Shown in pieces: positions 27,982 to 36,962 of a stretch of 64,000 nucleotides of DNA. Made by a program: the position numbers and the translations under genes. Positions within the stretch are counted from its first letter, which is position 1. The number at the start of each line of letters is the position of its first letter. The notes below the pieces were generated by a model, which was not told the DNA's origin, made no database searches, and was given only the letters and a program-made list of their open reading frames with translations. Source of the stretch: an uncultured Gammaproteobacteria bacterium (lineage in GTDB: Bacteria; Pseudomonadota; Gammaproteobacteria; Pseudomonadales; Pseudohongiellaceae); contig CAJWVZ010000011.1 in assembly GCA_913048385.1 (NCBI GenBank), positions 21,335-85,334 on the forward strand, read 5' to 3'.

Positions 27982-30417
27982 GTGGCAACCGAAAGCGGTA
28001 TGTTTGAGAAGACGATCAGCAGCAGTGAAGCACTTGACTTGTCTCGAAACCAGGACTTAGAGACTCTTATGGCTCGCGCTAGAAGCCTTCGTGACGAAGG
28101 ACACGGAAACACCATAACCTATTCCCGCAAGGTTTTTGTGCCACTAACTCACTTGTGCAGAGATGTTTGTCATTACTGCACGTTTGCGCGAACACCAAGG
28201 CATATCGGCCAACCCTTCCTATCAGCAGATGAAGTAGTAGCTCTCTGTAAAGTCGGCGCAAATCTTGGTTGCCAAGAAGCATTATTCACCCTGGGTGAAA
28301 AGCCAGAGTTGCGTTACAAAGTTGCACGAGAATCGTTAGCCGAAATGGGCTTTCAAACCACGATTGAATATGTCACTCACTGCGCATCAAGAGTCTTGGA
28401 TGAGACTGGTCTTTTGCCACACATTAACGCTGGGAATCTCACTCGAGCTGAAATGCTAGGGTTAAGAGAAATAAGCCCATCGATGGGAATAATGCTCGAG
28501 TCAGGCTCGGAGAGGCTGTGTGAGAAGGGTATGCCTCATTATGGTTCCCCTGATAAAGATCCGTCTCTACGAATAAAAACTCTAATTTTAGCGGGCGAGC
28601 TTTCAGTACCGTTCACGTCGGGAATCTTAATCGGTATCGGCGAAACGAAAAAAGAGAGAATTGAGTCCCTCCTAATGCTCAGAGAGGTATCTGAGCGATT
28701 CGGAAATCTGCAGGAAGTCATCGTACAAAATTTTAGAGCGAAACCAAATACAAAAATGGCGAGTGCGCCCGAACCAGACCTTGAAGAGCTTTTGTGGACT
28801 ATCGCTGTCGCGAGAATAGTTCTTGGTCCCGAAATGAATATTCAAGCTCCACCTAACTTAAGTCCGGGTGTTCTCGAGCGACTGGTCGACGCAGGAATAA
28901 ATGATTGGGGCGGGGTCTCACCTCTTACGCCCGATCATGTTAATCCTGAAGCGCCCTGGCCTCACCTTGATGAGCTTTCTGCCGCTACTGAGGCAGCAGG
29001 GAAATGGCTAGATCAGCGCCTAACCGTCTACCCTCGATATATACAAGATTCGAAACGCTGGCTTTCTGACAAAACGAGAGCATATGCCTTTCAACACAGC
29101 GACTCGTCTGGAATGGCTAAAAGAGACGCATGGACCCCCGGGGAATCAACTGAGATTCCAGCATTGGAACATCATCTCCTCACGAACAGAAATCAGCGCA
29201 ACCACTCCAGTGATATCCTAGCTATCATTGAAAAGCATAGGGCAAGAAAAGAACTAAACGCAAAGGAAATTACACGCTTGTTTGAAGTGAGGGGCAATGA
29301 CTTGTCTTTGGTTGCGGGTTATGCCGACGAGCTTCGTCATGAAACCACGGGCGAGACTGTCACTTATGTCGTAAACCGAAATATAAATTACACCAATGTC
29401 TGTTATTTTAAGTGTAAGTTCTGCGCCTTTTCAAAGGGTAGCGGAAACAAAGACCTAAGAGGAAAGCCCTACGACATAAGCGCCGAGGAGATCGCTCGTC
29501 GCTGTATTGAAGCTTGGGATAGAGGAGCGACCGAAGTTTGCTTGCAAGGAGGAATACACCCGGATTACACGGGCCAAACTTACATTGATATCCTGAGCAC
29601 TATTCGAAAAGCTACGCCCGATATGCATATCCACGCATTTTCTCCACTTGAGATATTTCAAGGTGCCGAAACATTAGAAATCTCCCTGGTACGTTTTTTG
29701 AAAATTTTAAAATCAGCGGGACTAAACACACTTCCAGGAACCGCCGCTGAAATATTACATGACGATATTCGAAAAGAAATCTGCAGCGACAAGCTTAACA
29801 GCGCTCAGTGGCTGCAAGTAATGACAGCAGCTCATGAAGTTGGTTTTGGGACAACAGCTACGATCATGTTTGGGCATCTCGAGAGACCTGAACACTGGGC
29901 ACACCACCTTCTTGCGATCGCTAATCTCCAGAAAAAAACAGGAGGGTTTAGCGAGTTTGTTCCGCTCCCTTTTGTCGCTGCAGAAGCTCCAATGTACAGA
30001 CGAGGCCTCTGTCGGAAAGGGCCTAGCTTTCGCGAATGTATCCTCATGCATGCCATTCCTCGAATAGTATTTCGCGGATTAATCGACAATGTACAAGCAT
30101 CTTGGGTAAAACTCGGCCAGGCAGGGGTAGCCGCCTGCCTTAGTGCAGGCGCAAATGATATTGGTGGATCACTTATGAACGAAAGTATCACCCGAGCGGC
30201 TGGAGCAGACCATGGGCAAGAATGGCACCCCGCGCAAATAGAAAAATTTCTTACCGACCTTCAAAAAAAACCAAAGATGCGGACGACTCGTTATACTCAA
30301 GCACCTGCAGAACGAAGAAGAATTGCCATGCAAGCAGGAGAGTTGGCAACAATTAAACTAGACGAAGCATCGCGAACACAACGAAGCAAACGCCTATATG
30401 CTTCTTCAGCGGGCTGA
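27982..30417 (+). CDS. fbiC: FO synthase, CofG-CofH fusion (7,8-didemethyl-8-hydroxy-5-deazariboflavin synthase)
   Basis: 811 residues, starting at GTG after AAAGGT. Two radical-SAM halves: the N-terminal CofG-like half has C59-x3-C63-x2-C66 (LCRDVCHYCTF), the C-terminal CofH-like half has about C474-x3-C478-x2-C481 (CYFKCKFCAFSKG). The order is that of mycobacterial FbiC. It joins a tyrosine-derived fragment to the flavin precursor 5-amino-6-ribitylamino-uracil to give FO, the chromophore of coenzyme F420. No cofC, cofD, cofE or F420-dependent luciferase-like enzyme is in the window. FO can also serve as a photolyase antenna. The call is firm; the downstream use is open. Confidence 0.95.
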   Translation: MATESGMFEKTISSSEALDLSRNQDLETLMARARSLRDEGHGNTITYSRKVFVPLTHLCRDVCHYCTFARTPRHIGQPFLSADEVVALCKVGANLGCQEALFTLGEKPELRYKVARESLAEMGFQTTIEYVTHCASRVLDETGLLPHINAGNLTRAEMLGLREISPSMGIMLESGSERLCEKGMPHYGSPDKDPSLRIKTLILAGELSVPFTSGILIGIGETKKERIESLLMLREVSERFGNLQEVIVQNFRAKPNTKMASAPEPDLEELLWTIAVARIVLGPEMNIQAPPNLSPGVLERLVDAGINDWGGVSPLTPDHVNPEAPWPHLDELSAATEAAGKWLDQRLTVYPRYIQDSKRWLSDKTRAYAFQHSDSSGMAKRDAWTPGESTEIPALEHHLLTNRNQRNHSSDILAIIEKHRARKELNAKEITRLFEVRGNDLSLVAGYADELRHETTGETVTYVVNRNINYTNVCYFKCKFCAFSKGSGNKDLRGKPYDISAEEIARRCIEAWDRGATEVCLQGGIHPDYTGQTYIDILSTIRKATPDMHIHAFSPLEIFQGAETLEISLVRFLKILKSAGLNTLPGTAAEILHDDIRKEICSDKLNSAQWLQVMTAAHEVGFGTTATIMFGHLERPEHWAHHLLAIANLQKKTGGFSEFVPLPFVAAEAPMYRRGLCRKGPSFRECILMHAIPRIVFRGLIDNVQASWVKLGQAGVAACLSAGANDIGGSLMNESITRAAGADHGQEWHPAQIEKFLTDLQKKPKMRTTRYTQAPAERRRIAMQAGELATIKLDEASRTQRSKRLYASSAG

Positions 30418-30462
30418 CAAACCCGGTACTTCGATCAAATATTTGGTCAAATAGAAAACACC

Positions 30463-30539
30463 CAGACAAGAACATAAAAAGTTGCTTTTTGCTTGTCTGT
30501 AAAATTTATCTATTCTAGGTGACTCTGTGCGAATAGATA
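30463..30539. repeat. Two inverted repeats in the fbiC downstream gap
   Basis: CAGACAAG at 30463-30470 pairs with CTTGTCTG at 30492-30499 and encloses a smaller AAAAAG/CTTTTT stem. Right after, TATCTATTC at 30507-30515 pairs with GAATAGATA at 30531-30539 (9 bp, 15-base loop). The first could end fbiC transcription, but no T-run follows. The second lies about 76 bases before the next gene and could be an operator. Confidence 0.4.
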
Positions 30540-30615
30540 GGTAGGATGCCTTCGGATGTAGTGAACGAATCCACATGCTTTTAAAAAACACACTTCATTG
30601 AGGAATACAAAAACG

Positions 30616-31497
30616 ATGAAAATAGCAGTAACTGGTGCTAACAGTAATGTCGGTATCAATTTTTTAACGGAGATAGCTTCAAAAGAAAACATCCAAATTA
30701 CCGCAGGAGTCCGCTCAGATTCAGCAATCAAACTACTCCCAGAATCCAGTAACATCCACCCTGCTATAATCGACTATAACGACACCGGCTCTTTAGAAAA
30801 AGCTATCGATGGCGCCGATTGTGTCGTTCACCTCGCAGGCATCCTTATCGAAGGAAAACACACAAAATATCAACAAGCAAACGTCGACGCGACTTCAGCA
30901 ACTGTTGCCGCAGCAAAAAAACATAACGTGACACACTTTATATTTATAAGCGTCATTGGGGCTGATCAAGATTCCACGAATGCGTACTTTCGATCTAAGG
31001 GCCTGGCAGAAAAGGCTATACAAGACTCAAACCTTAGTGCAAGCATATTACGAACACCTATACTGCTCGGCCCAAATACCGCGGGAGGCTCTTCTCTCAT
31101 TAACACCGCGCGCCCGGAAAAAGCAAAACTGCTCGGCGGCGGTTACTACAAAATGCGACCTCTCGACATTGACGACTTAAATGCGGCAATAATTAATTGT
31201 GCCAACAAATCACTCCCAGGGTGCAAAATCTACGAACTTGTTGGGCCCGAGGCAATAAGCTACCGTGACTTAATCAGCAAAGTCGCTTCGATGCAGGGTC
31301 ACGCAATCCAAATTGGGGCAATACCCATTGGCGTTACTAAATTAATGGCGAAACTGACAAGCAGTATTAAAGGTGGCGGATTTACTCCTGCGGTTATTGA
31401 CGTAATAACACAGGATGAAGAGGTTGCACAAAATGCCGACCAAGAACTTGGGTTGAATTTGACCTCTCTCGAAACCACGCTAAGAAAATTACTATAG
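30616..31497 (+). CDS. NAD(P)-binding protein, NmrA/NDUFA9-like atypical SDR
   Basis: 293 residues from the ATG at 30616, with GAGGA upstream; a TTG at 30598 is less likely. The dinucleotide motif is VTGANSNVG at the N-terminus, then DCVVHLAGI, FIFISVIGAD and ILRTPILLGP, typical of atypical SDRs with NAD(P) and no classical YxxxK. These act as redox sensors, assembly factors or epimerase-like enzymes; no substrate can be named. It follows fbiC on the same strand after about 200 bases and is 21 bases from the next gene. Confidence 0.82.
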   Translation: MKIAVTGANSNVGINFLTEIASKENIQITAGVRSDSAIKLLPESSNIHPAIIDYNDTGSLEKAIDGADCVVHLAGILIEGKHTKYQQANVDATSATVAAAKKHNVTHFIFISVIGADQDSTNAYFRSKGLAEKAIQDSNLSASILRTPILLGPNTAGGSSLINTARPEKAKLLGGGYYKMRPLDIDDLNAAIINCANKSLPGCKIYELVGPEAISYRDLISKVASMQGHAIQIGAIPIGVTKLMAKLTSSIKGGGFTPAVIDVITQDEEVAQNADQELGLNLTSLETTLRKLL

Positions 31498-31518
31498 TAG
31501 TAAAAAGGAATTTAATTT

Positions 31519-32508
31519 ATGTCAGATCAAAGTACTTTGCACGATAATAAAGATGATGTGTCGACAGCTAAGCCAAAGAAAAAATCATTGGTTGGTCGTA
31601 TTGGATTCTTGATACTTACCTTAGCCTGTTTTGCATATTTATATGGAAGATTAAACGGAGCCGCAGCCCGCGATGGCATGGACTTGGCAAGCTACATGGC
31701 TGACGTCTTTGCAACAGTCAATTGGGCACCATGGCTACTATTGATGGTCGGGTATTCCTTATTTTATTTTGCGGTAGACACCTTAGTCGTCACCAGAGCA
31801 TTAAACTGGTTCGTCGCTGACATAAAGTACAAAGATATAGCCCCCATACGAGCAAGCGCTTACATTATTTCTATTTTCAACGAGCAAATAGGCAAAGGAG
31901 CAATGGCTTTTTATCTCAATAAGCGAGACAAAATTCCTGGATGGGAAGTCAGCTCAGTAATGTTATTTATCATGTTTTGTGAAGTCTTCTATCTGCTTGT
32001 CTGGGCTACCATCGGGTATACCGTTGCAGGCACTTCCTTACCTGACGCATTTTCTCTGGTTCCAATTTTTGCGGCTGGCGCAGCATGCTTCTTCATTATT
32101 TGGGTAGCATATTTCAATGGCAGTATTTTTCAAAAAAGCGAATTACGGGACCGTCGAGTATTCCATGCTTTTCGACAGGCCAAGTTGTGGCACTACGGTG
32201 CATTTTTAGTTTTGCGTTCCCCTGCCCTGCTCGCTGCAATTGTCGTTTACACGGTCGCACTGCAATTGTTTGGCGTGCCAGCCTCTCTTCTTGAACTGCT
32301 GCCATATCTCCCAGTTGTCTTTTTTGCAGCAGCTGTTCCAACACCAATGAGAGCCGCAGCCATAACGTTTTGGGTTATTCTATTCCCAGATAACGAAGGC
32401 CAAATGGCAGCTTTTGGATTTGTTCAACACAATTTTTTCATTCTGTTTAACGCTGCCATTGGTTTGGTGTTTTGGCGACGAGCGCAGCGCGAACTATTCG
32501 GAGATTAG
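31519..32508 (+). CDS. Integral membrane protein, lysylphosphatidylglycerol synthase TM-domain-like
   Basis: 329 residues with about eight hydrophobic helices after a charged 25-residue N-terminus. The arrangement and the block IISIFNEQIGKGAMAFYL (similar to the SxxPG/GK region) resemble the flippase part of MprF and UPF0104 proteins. The synthase domain is absent. AAGGA precedes the ATG. The following CDP-alcohol phosphatidyltransferase starts four bases after the stop, so the two likely act on the same lipid or alcohol head group; this pairing is the main functional hint. Confidence 0.65.
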   Translation: MSDQSTLHDNKDDVSTAKPKKKSLVGRIGFLILTLACFAYLYGRLNGAAARDGMDLASYMADVFATVNWAPWLLLMVGYSLFYFAVDTLVVTRALNWFVADIKYKDIAPIRASAYIISIFNEQIGKGAMAFYLNKRDKIPGWEVSSVMLFIMFCEVFYLLVWATIGYTVAGTSLPDAFSLVPIFAAGAACFFIIWVAYFNGSIFQKSELRDRRVFHAFRQAKLWHYGAFLVLRSPALLAAIVVYTVALQLFGVPASLLELLPYLPVVFFAAAVPTPMRAAAITFWVILFPDNEGQMAAFGFVQHNFFILFNAAIGLVFWRRAQRELFGD

Positions 32509-32511
32509 AAT

Positions 32512-33054
32512 GTGTGGTTTGCTAATGCCTTAACCGCTATACGTTTATTGCTAGCCATTCCCTTTGCGTATGCGATCAGCTATCCCAACTGGATTGGCAG
32601 TGGCTGGACTGCTCTTATGATTGGTGCGGCATTATTTTCTGACTACCTAGACGGCCCAGTAGCTCGGGCAACTAACAGCGCCAGCCCTGCTGGCATGATT
32701 TTTGATCATGGCACTGACTTTTTCTTCGTTACAACAGCTTTGGCGAGCGCCGCCCATAGTGGCTTAATTACTCCGTTTCTATGGCCTTTGATCATTATTG
32801 CGTTCGGCCAATATGTCTTGGACTCTCGCTTCCTATTTAAGCAAAAAACCCTGAGAATGAGTTTCCTAGGCCGGTGGAATGGTGTGCTTTATTTTTTACC
32901 CTTAGTGCTCATAGTCGCGTCGAGATTAACAGGTTTCGAAAATTACAGCGAGGCACTCAAGTCGACAGCATACTATTGCGGCCTTGTTCTGCTGGTCACT
33001 ACCCTCGTCTCAATTTTAGACAGAGCTGCAGCTCCCTTGAGGGAAAAGATTTAG
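32512..33054 (+). CDS. CDP-alcohol phosphatidyltransferase family protein
   Basis: 180 residues starting at a GTG one codon after the previous stop and in the same frame; GGAG stands just before. The family motif is complete: DYLDGPVAR, then G and the two aspartates in GMIFDHGTD (D-x2-D-G-x2-A-R-x8-9-G-x3-D-x3-D). About five membrane helices. Such enzymes exchange CMP of CDP-diacylglycerol for an alcohol. Not clearly PgsA or PssA by length and neighbours. Confidence 0.88.
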   Translation: MWFANALTAIRLLLAIPFAYAISYPNWIGSGWTALMIGAALFSDYLDGPVARATNSASPAGMIFDHGTDFFFVTTALASAAHSGLITPFLWPLIIIAFGQYVLDSRFLFKQKTLRMSFLGRWNGVLYFLPLVLIVASRLTGFENYSEALKSTAYYCGLVLLVTTLVSILDRAAAPLREKI

Positions 33055-33198
33055 TTTAAATCTGCATGTTCTGCAATCATCGTATTAAATGCGGAGAGGC
33101 TATCTGGACTGAAAATCTTCAAGCATTTTAAATTAAGTTGCGGTCTGATAAGACTCAAAAAACAACAATAAATTGTTTAACAAAATTGAAGGGGATCC

Positions 33199-34533
33199 AT
33201 GCCAATTTACAAAACCGGAGTTGGATTTTTAGTTTTCGCCACTCTTATCAATTCAGTCTTTGGACAAACGGCTGCTCCTGAACAAGGCATCGTCCCAATT
33301 AGCGAAAATATACAAAACATATTTCAAGTAATGTACCAAAATAAAAGTGTTCAATGGGCTTTGGAGCAAATAGAACTCAGAGAACCGAGCGCCTTAGAAG
33401 AACAGTACAGAATGACCGAAATTCCAGCCCCCCCGTTCAAGGAAGATGTCAGAGCGGCTTATTTCTTGGAGCAGTTAAAAATACGCGGCCTGTCAGACTC
33501 TTATATTGATAGCGAGGGAAATGTCATTGGAGTGAGGGCAGGCGAATCCCCGGGTGCCGAGCCCCCCTTGTTGATTGCGGCCCATCTCGACACGGTTTTC
33601 CCAGAAGGAACAGACACAACGGTCCGGATACGCGATGGCCGTTATTATGCTCCGGGGATCGGAGATGACACGCGCGGGCTTGCTGCTATTTTGACCATCG
33701 TAGATGTTCTTAACGACAGTGGAATCAAAACCGTGAGAGACATCATATTCGCTGGCAATGTTGGGGAAGAAGGCCGCGGTGACCTCCGCGGAATCAAGCA
33801 AATTTTTAAAGACCATCCCAACATAGGTGCTTTCTTATCTATTGATGGAGTTCGATTAAATCGAATCACCACTGGCGGCACTGGCAGTCGACGCTTTGAA
33901 TTTCAATTTAACGGACCCGGCGGACATTCTTTTGGAGCATTTGGGATAGCCAGCGCAATACATGCCATGGGGCGTGCAATTGCTAAAATTAGCGAAATTA
34001 GAACACCTCGCTTTCCGAAGACCACATTTACCGTCGGAACAGTTGAAGGAGGAACATCGGTAAACTCGATTGCAGCTAACGCCAGCTTTGCTATCGACAT
34101 GAGATCCAACGATAGTGAACAATTAGCCGCGTTGGAGCGCAAAGCGAAAGCCGTTGCCCTAGAGGCAGTATCCGAGGAAAACGCAAGGTGGCCGGATGGA
34201 AACATCACGGTTGAATTTGTACTGATTGGTGACAGGCCCGCTGGGGGGACTGATGCAAGCGAACCGCTGGTTCAAGTTGCTGCGATGGCTATCGGTGCGA
34301 CCGGACTGAAACTAAGAGGTCTGAGCACCTCCAGCACGGACTCAAATATACCCATGTCTCTAGGCATCCCTGCCATTACAATCGCCGGAGGTGGCAATGG
34401 TGGCGGTGCCCATTCGCCCGGAGAATGGTTCGTTCCAACGGAATCGCATAAGGGGCCACAAACCTCCCTTCTTATCGCACTGGGCATGGCAGGATTGGTT
34501 AATGAAACGTTGCCCTTGCTGCAACTACGGTAA
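33199..34533 (+). CDS. Secreted M20-family metallopeptidase
   Basis: 444 residues with a signal peptide ending near FGQTAAP. Zinc ligands and base are readable in order: H and D of AAHLDTVFP, the bridging D of GIGDDTRG, the Glu pair of GNVGEEGRGD, the D of FLSIDGV, and a late H in GGAHSPGEW. The dimerisation domain begins at GPGGHSFGAFG. Probably a periplasmic dipeptidase or tripeptidase (PepT-like group). AAGGGG lies four bases before the ATG. Confidence 0.9.
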   Translation: MPIYKTGVGFLVFATLINSVFGQTAAPEQGIVPISENIQNIFQVMYQNKSVQWALEQIELREPSALEEQYRMTEIPAPPFKEDVRAAYFLEQLKIRGLSDSYIDSEGNVIGVRAGESPGAEPPLLIAAHLDTVFPEGTDTTVRIRDGRYYAPGIGDDTRGLAAILTIVDVLNDSGIKTVRDIIFAGNVGEEGRGDLRGIKQIFKDHPNIGAFLSIDGVRLNRITTGGTGSRRFEFQFNGPGGHSFGAFGIASAIHAMGRAIAKISEIRTPRFPKTTFTVGTVEGGTSVNSIAANASFAIDMRSNDSEQLAALERKAKAVALEAVSEENARWPDGNITVEFVLIGDRPAGGTDASEPLVQVAAMAIGATGLKLRGLSTSSTDSNIPMSLGIPAITIAGGGNGGGAHSPGEWFVPTESHKGPQTSLLIALGMAGLVNETLPLLQLR

Positions 34534-34569
34534 TTAACATTAACTATGATATTTTAAATATTGATATAT

Positions 34570-35352
34570 ATGATTAAAATGAGAAATAAATATAAGATTA
34601 GTTTTTTTGAAATAGAAATAAATTGGTTGATCGCAGTTTGTGTTTTGCTCACGAGTGCCGGATTGGCGCGTCTTGGATTATGGCAACTTGAAAGGGCTGG
34701 CGACAAATACGAGCAACGACGGTTACTCGAGGCGGAATCAAGTCAAAATGCTGAACCGATTGAATCAATTCCACTCGGTCACCTTCACAGAGCTAATCCG
34801 GATATACAGAACCGACATGTATTGCTTCGTGGCAAATACATCAACGACAGAACTATCCTACTGCCCGGAGAGTTCTTTGACGGTCAAATAGGTTATGGAG
34901 TTGTCACGCCCCTCCGCCTCGCGAGCGACAACAAAGTTGTTTTAGTTAATCGAGGCTGGACTACTGGGATACTGCCCCCCGACACCCCGCCTCGGCTATC
35001 GCCCTTTACTGACAATACCACTATAACTGCGCAGATTTACGTCCCGCCCGAAAACGCGCGAGTGATTCCTAGCGACATAGATCCCAATTCTTGGCCAGTC
35101 CGCCTTCGAACGCTTGAAATTGGGCTGATAGAACAGCTTTTAGGAGAAGAGGTCTTTCCTTTTGAGCTTCGTATAACTAATGAACAACAAGGGACGCTTA
35201 TACGGCATTGGCCTGCGGTGAACCCAGATGTGGACCAAAACCTGTCATACGCCGTTCAGTGGTTTGCGTTTGCACTAATCGTACTGCTAGCGAGCATTTT
35301 TTCAAGCAGTAACCTCTGGGCCCTGTTAAAGGGCCCTTCCAGAGGAAGTTAA
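34570..35352 (+). CDS. SURF1-family protein (cytochrome oxidase assembly)
   Basis: About 260 residues; start uncertain between a TTG at 34561 and ATGs at 34570 and 34579, with no good ribosome-binding site. Two membrane helices at the ends (about 20-38 and 228-248) flank a periplasmic domain with the family marks ARLGLWQLERAGDK, NRHVLLRGKYI, GYGVVTPLRL and VLVNRGW, plus the late HWPAVN and YAVQWFAFAL. SURF1 helps insert haem a into cytochrome c oxidase. No cox genes are adjacent, which is unusual. A hairpin is formed by its last codons. Confidence 0.88.
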   Translation: MIKMRNKYKISFFEIEINWLIAVCVLLTSAGLARLGLWQLERAGDKYEQRRLLEAESSQNAEPIESIPLGHLHRANPDIQNRHVLLRGKYINDRTILLPGEFFDGQIGYGVVTPLRLASDNKVVLVNRGWTTGILPPDTPPRLSPFTDNTTITAQIYVPPENARVIPSDIDPNSWPVRLRTLEIGLIEQLLGEEVFPFELRITNEQQGTLIRHWPAVNPDVDQNLSYAVQWFAFALIVLLASIFSSSNLWALLKGPSRGS

Positions 35353-35375
35353 CTCATCGAAAACCGTTTTTTTTT
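35313..35375 (+). terminator. Possible terminator at the end of the SURF1 gene
   Basis: Positions 35313-35317 pair with 35341-35345 and GGGCCC at 35318-35323 pairs with GGGCCC at 35331-35336 (seven-base loop, four-base bulge), within the last codons. A run of nine Ts at 35367-35375 follows 21 bases later. The gap makes this non-canonical. Confidence 0.3.
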
Positions 35376-35504
35376 ACAAAAAAAGTGTTAACATCAGCCG
35401 ATAATAAAAACAGAGATAGGCCTAAGAGACGAAAAGGCGAGAACGTTCCGAAATTGGCCGCAAATAATGTGCGGACAAATTTTAAACCAAAGGAGATCAC
35501 GGAC

Positions 35505-36935
35505 ATGCGACCAACTATCGCAAAAATACTAACCAGCAGCTTCGCGTTACTAGCACCCATCGTGGTCACTTCTCAGGCGCTGGCACAGCAAGATGAAGTG
35601 ACTTTTCATAAAGACATCGAACCGATACTCCAGCGCAGCTGTCAAAACTGTCACAGAGTCGGCGGTGCAGGCCCTATGCCTCTGATCACCTACGAGCAAG
35701 TAGCTCCATTTGCTGGCTTGATTGAGTACAAAACTGGCTTACGGGATCGCGCTGGCGCCATGCCTCCATGGTATATGGAGAAAAACATTGGTATTCAGGA
35801 TTACAAGGATGATCCTTCGCTTAGTGATGAAGAACTCGCCGCGATTTCAGCTTGGGCCCGAAATGGAACTCCACAGGGTAATGTTGCAGATGCGCCGGAA
35901 GCGCTATCATTCGATGACTCCACAAAATGGAAAGCAGGCGAGCCAGACCTAGTTGTTGTGATGAATGACGTTACAAAACTTGCTGGCACCCCTGATTGGT
36001 GGGGCGAGATCGACTACATGCCGATTGGACTAGAAGAGGATCGGTATGTAAAGTCGGTCGAAGTTGTTGAAGTCAACGATGTTGATACCAGCGCTGCAGC
36101 AGGTACCGTGGGCGGACGTTATATATTCCACCACATGATCTGGGGAACCGCGCAGCTTGACGAGAATGGCGAAAGGCAAGGGTTCTCAATTCCATGGCCA
36201 GTGCATGAAGTGGGCCGCAATGCCGATATCTTCGACGAGGACGCGGGCCGTTTATTGAAGGCTGGAACGGCTATTGTCTCTGATTCAGTTCACTTACATT
36301 CAAACGGACGAGATACGACCGGCCACATGGAAGTTGGTTTTAGATTCCATCCTAAAGGATATGAGCCGAAATATAAGCCGTCTTTCATTGGCCTCGGGAA
36401 TGGCGTCGATATTAGCATCACTGGCAACCAGAAAGATCAGGAGCTCCATGCTTACACGGTGCTTCAACAGCATACAAAGGTAGTGACTTTTGAACCTCAT
36501 TTGCACGCTCCTGGCGAGAGAATGTGTTTGGAAGCGATTTGGGGATATACCGTAGAGACCCTCTCATGTGTAGGATATGACCACAACTGGGTCAGGGGTT
36601 ATCCTTACGCAGACGATGCTGCTCCGATTCTGCCCAAAGGTACAATCCTGCACATCGTCGGATATATGAATAATACCGATTCTAATCCTAATGTCCCAGA
36701 CCCTCGCAATTGGCAGGGTTCTGGAAATAGGTCAGTCACGAACATGTTTATAGACCTAGGCATAAGAGTTGAACTCACTGACGAGCAATTCGCAGAGGCG
36801 ATGGAAGAAAGGCGCCAAGTTTTGAATTTAGGGCCTAATGATCACGTGATCGGCTGTCCTCTATGTCTCGCGCCTCTCGTAGCCCCGGTGGCAGAGCAGA
36901 GGGAGCTTGATGGGGACGAGGTAGCAGCGAACTAA
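35505..36935 (+). CDS. Secreted cytochrome c / copper type II monooxygenase-like fusion protein
   Basis: 476 residues from the ATG at 35505, set by AGGAG nine bases upstream; the 40 codons before it are not a plausible leader. Signal peptide to about residue 28. The N-terminal domain holds one haem site, CQNCHRVGG, with the AMPPW Met region. The C-terminal two thirds resembles peptidylglycine/dopamine monooxygenase-like domains, with histidine clusters in GGRYIFHHMIWG, SDSVHLHSNGRDTTGHMEV and EPHLHAPGERM that could bind one or two coppers. Such fusions are known in several marine and soil phyla without a proven reaction. Pairs with the next gene (27-base gap). Confidence 0.8.
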   Translation: MRPTIAKILTSSFALLAPIVVTSQALAQQDEVTFHKDIEPILQRSCQNCHRVGGAGPMPLITYEQVAPFAGLIEYKTGLRDRAGAMPPWYMEKNIGIQDYKDDPSLSDEELAAISAWARNGTPQGNVADAPEALSFDDSTKWKAGEPDLVVVMNDVTKLAGTPDWWGEIDYMPIGLEEDRYVKSVEVVEVNDVDTSAAAGTVGGRYIFHHMIWGTAQLDENGERQGFSIPWPVHEVGRNADIFDEDAGRLLKAGTAIVSDSVHLHSNGRDTTGHMEVGFRFHPKGYEPKYKPSFIGLGNGVDISITGNQKDQELHAYTVLQQHTKVVTFEPHLHAPGERMCLEAIWGYTVETLSCVGYDHNWVRGYPYADDAAPILPKGTILHIVGYMNNTDSNPNVPDPRNWQGSGNRSVTNMFIDLGIRVELTDEQFAEAMEERRQVLNLGPNDHVIGCPLCLAPLVAPVAEQRELDGDEVAAN

Positions 36936-36962
36936 ACTCACAAGATCAAACGGTATATCAAA

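Noticed and set aside
30463..30499. Intrinsic terminator of fbiC
   Set aside because: Good stem but followed by TAAAATTTATC, not a T-run; kept only as an inverted repeat.
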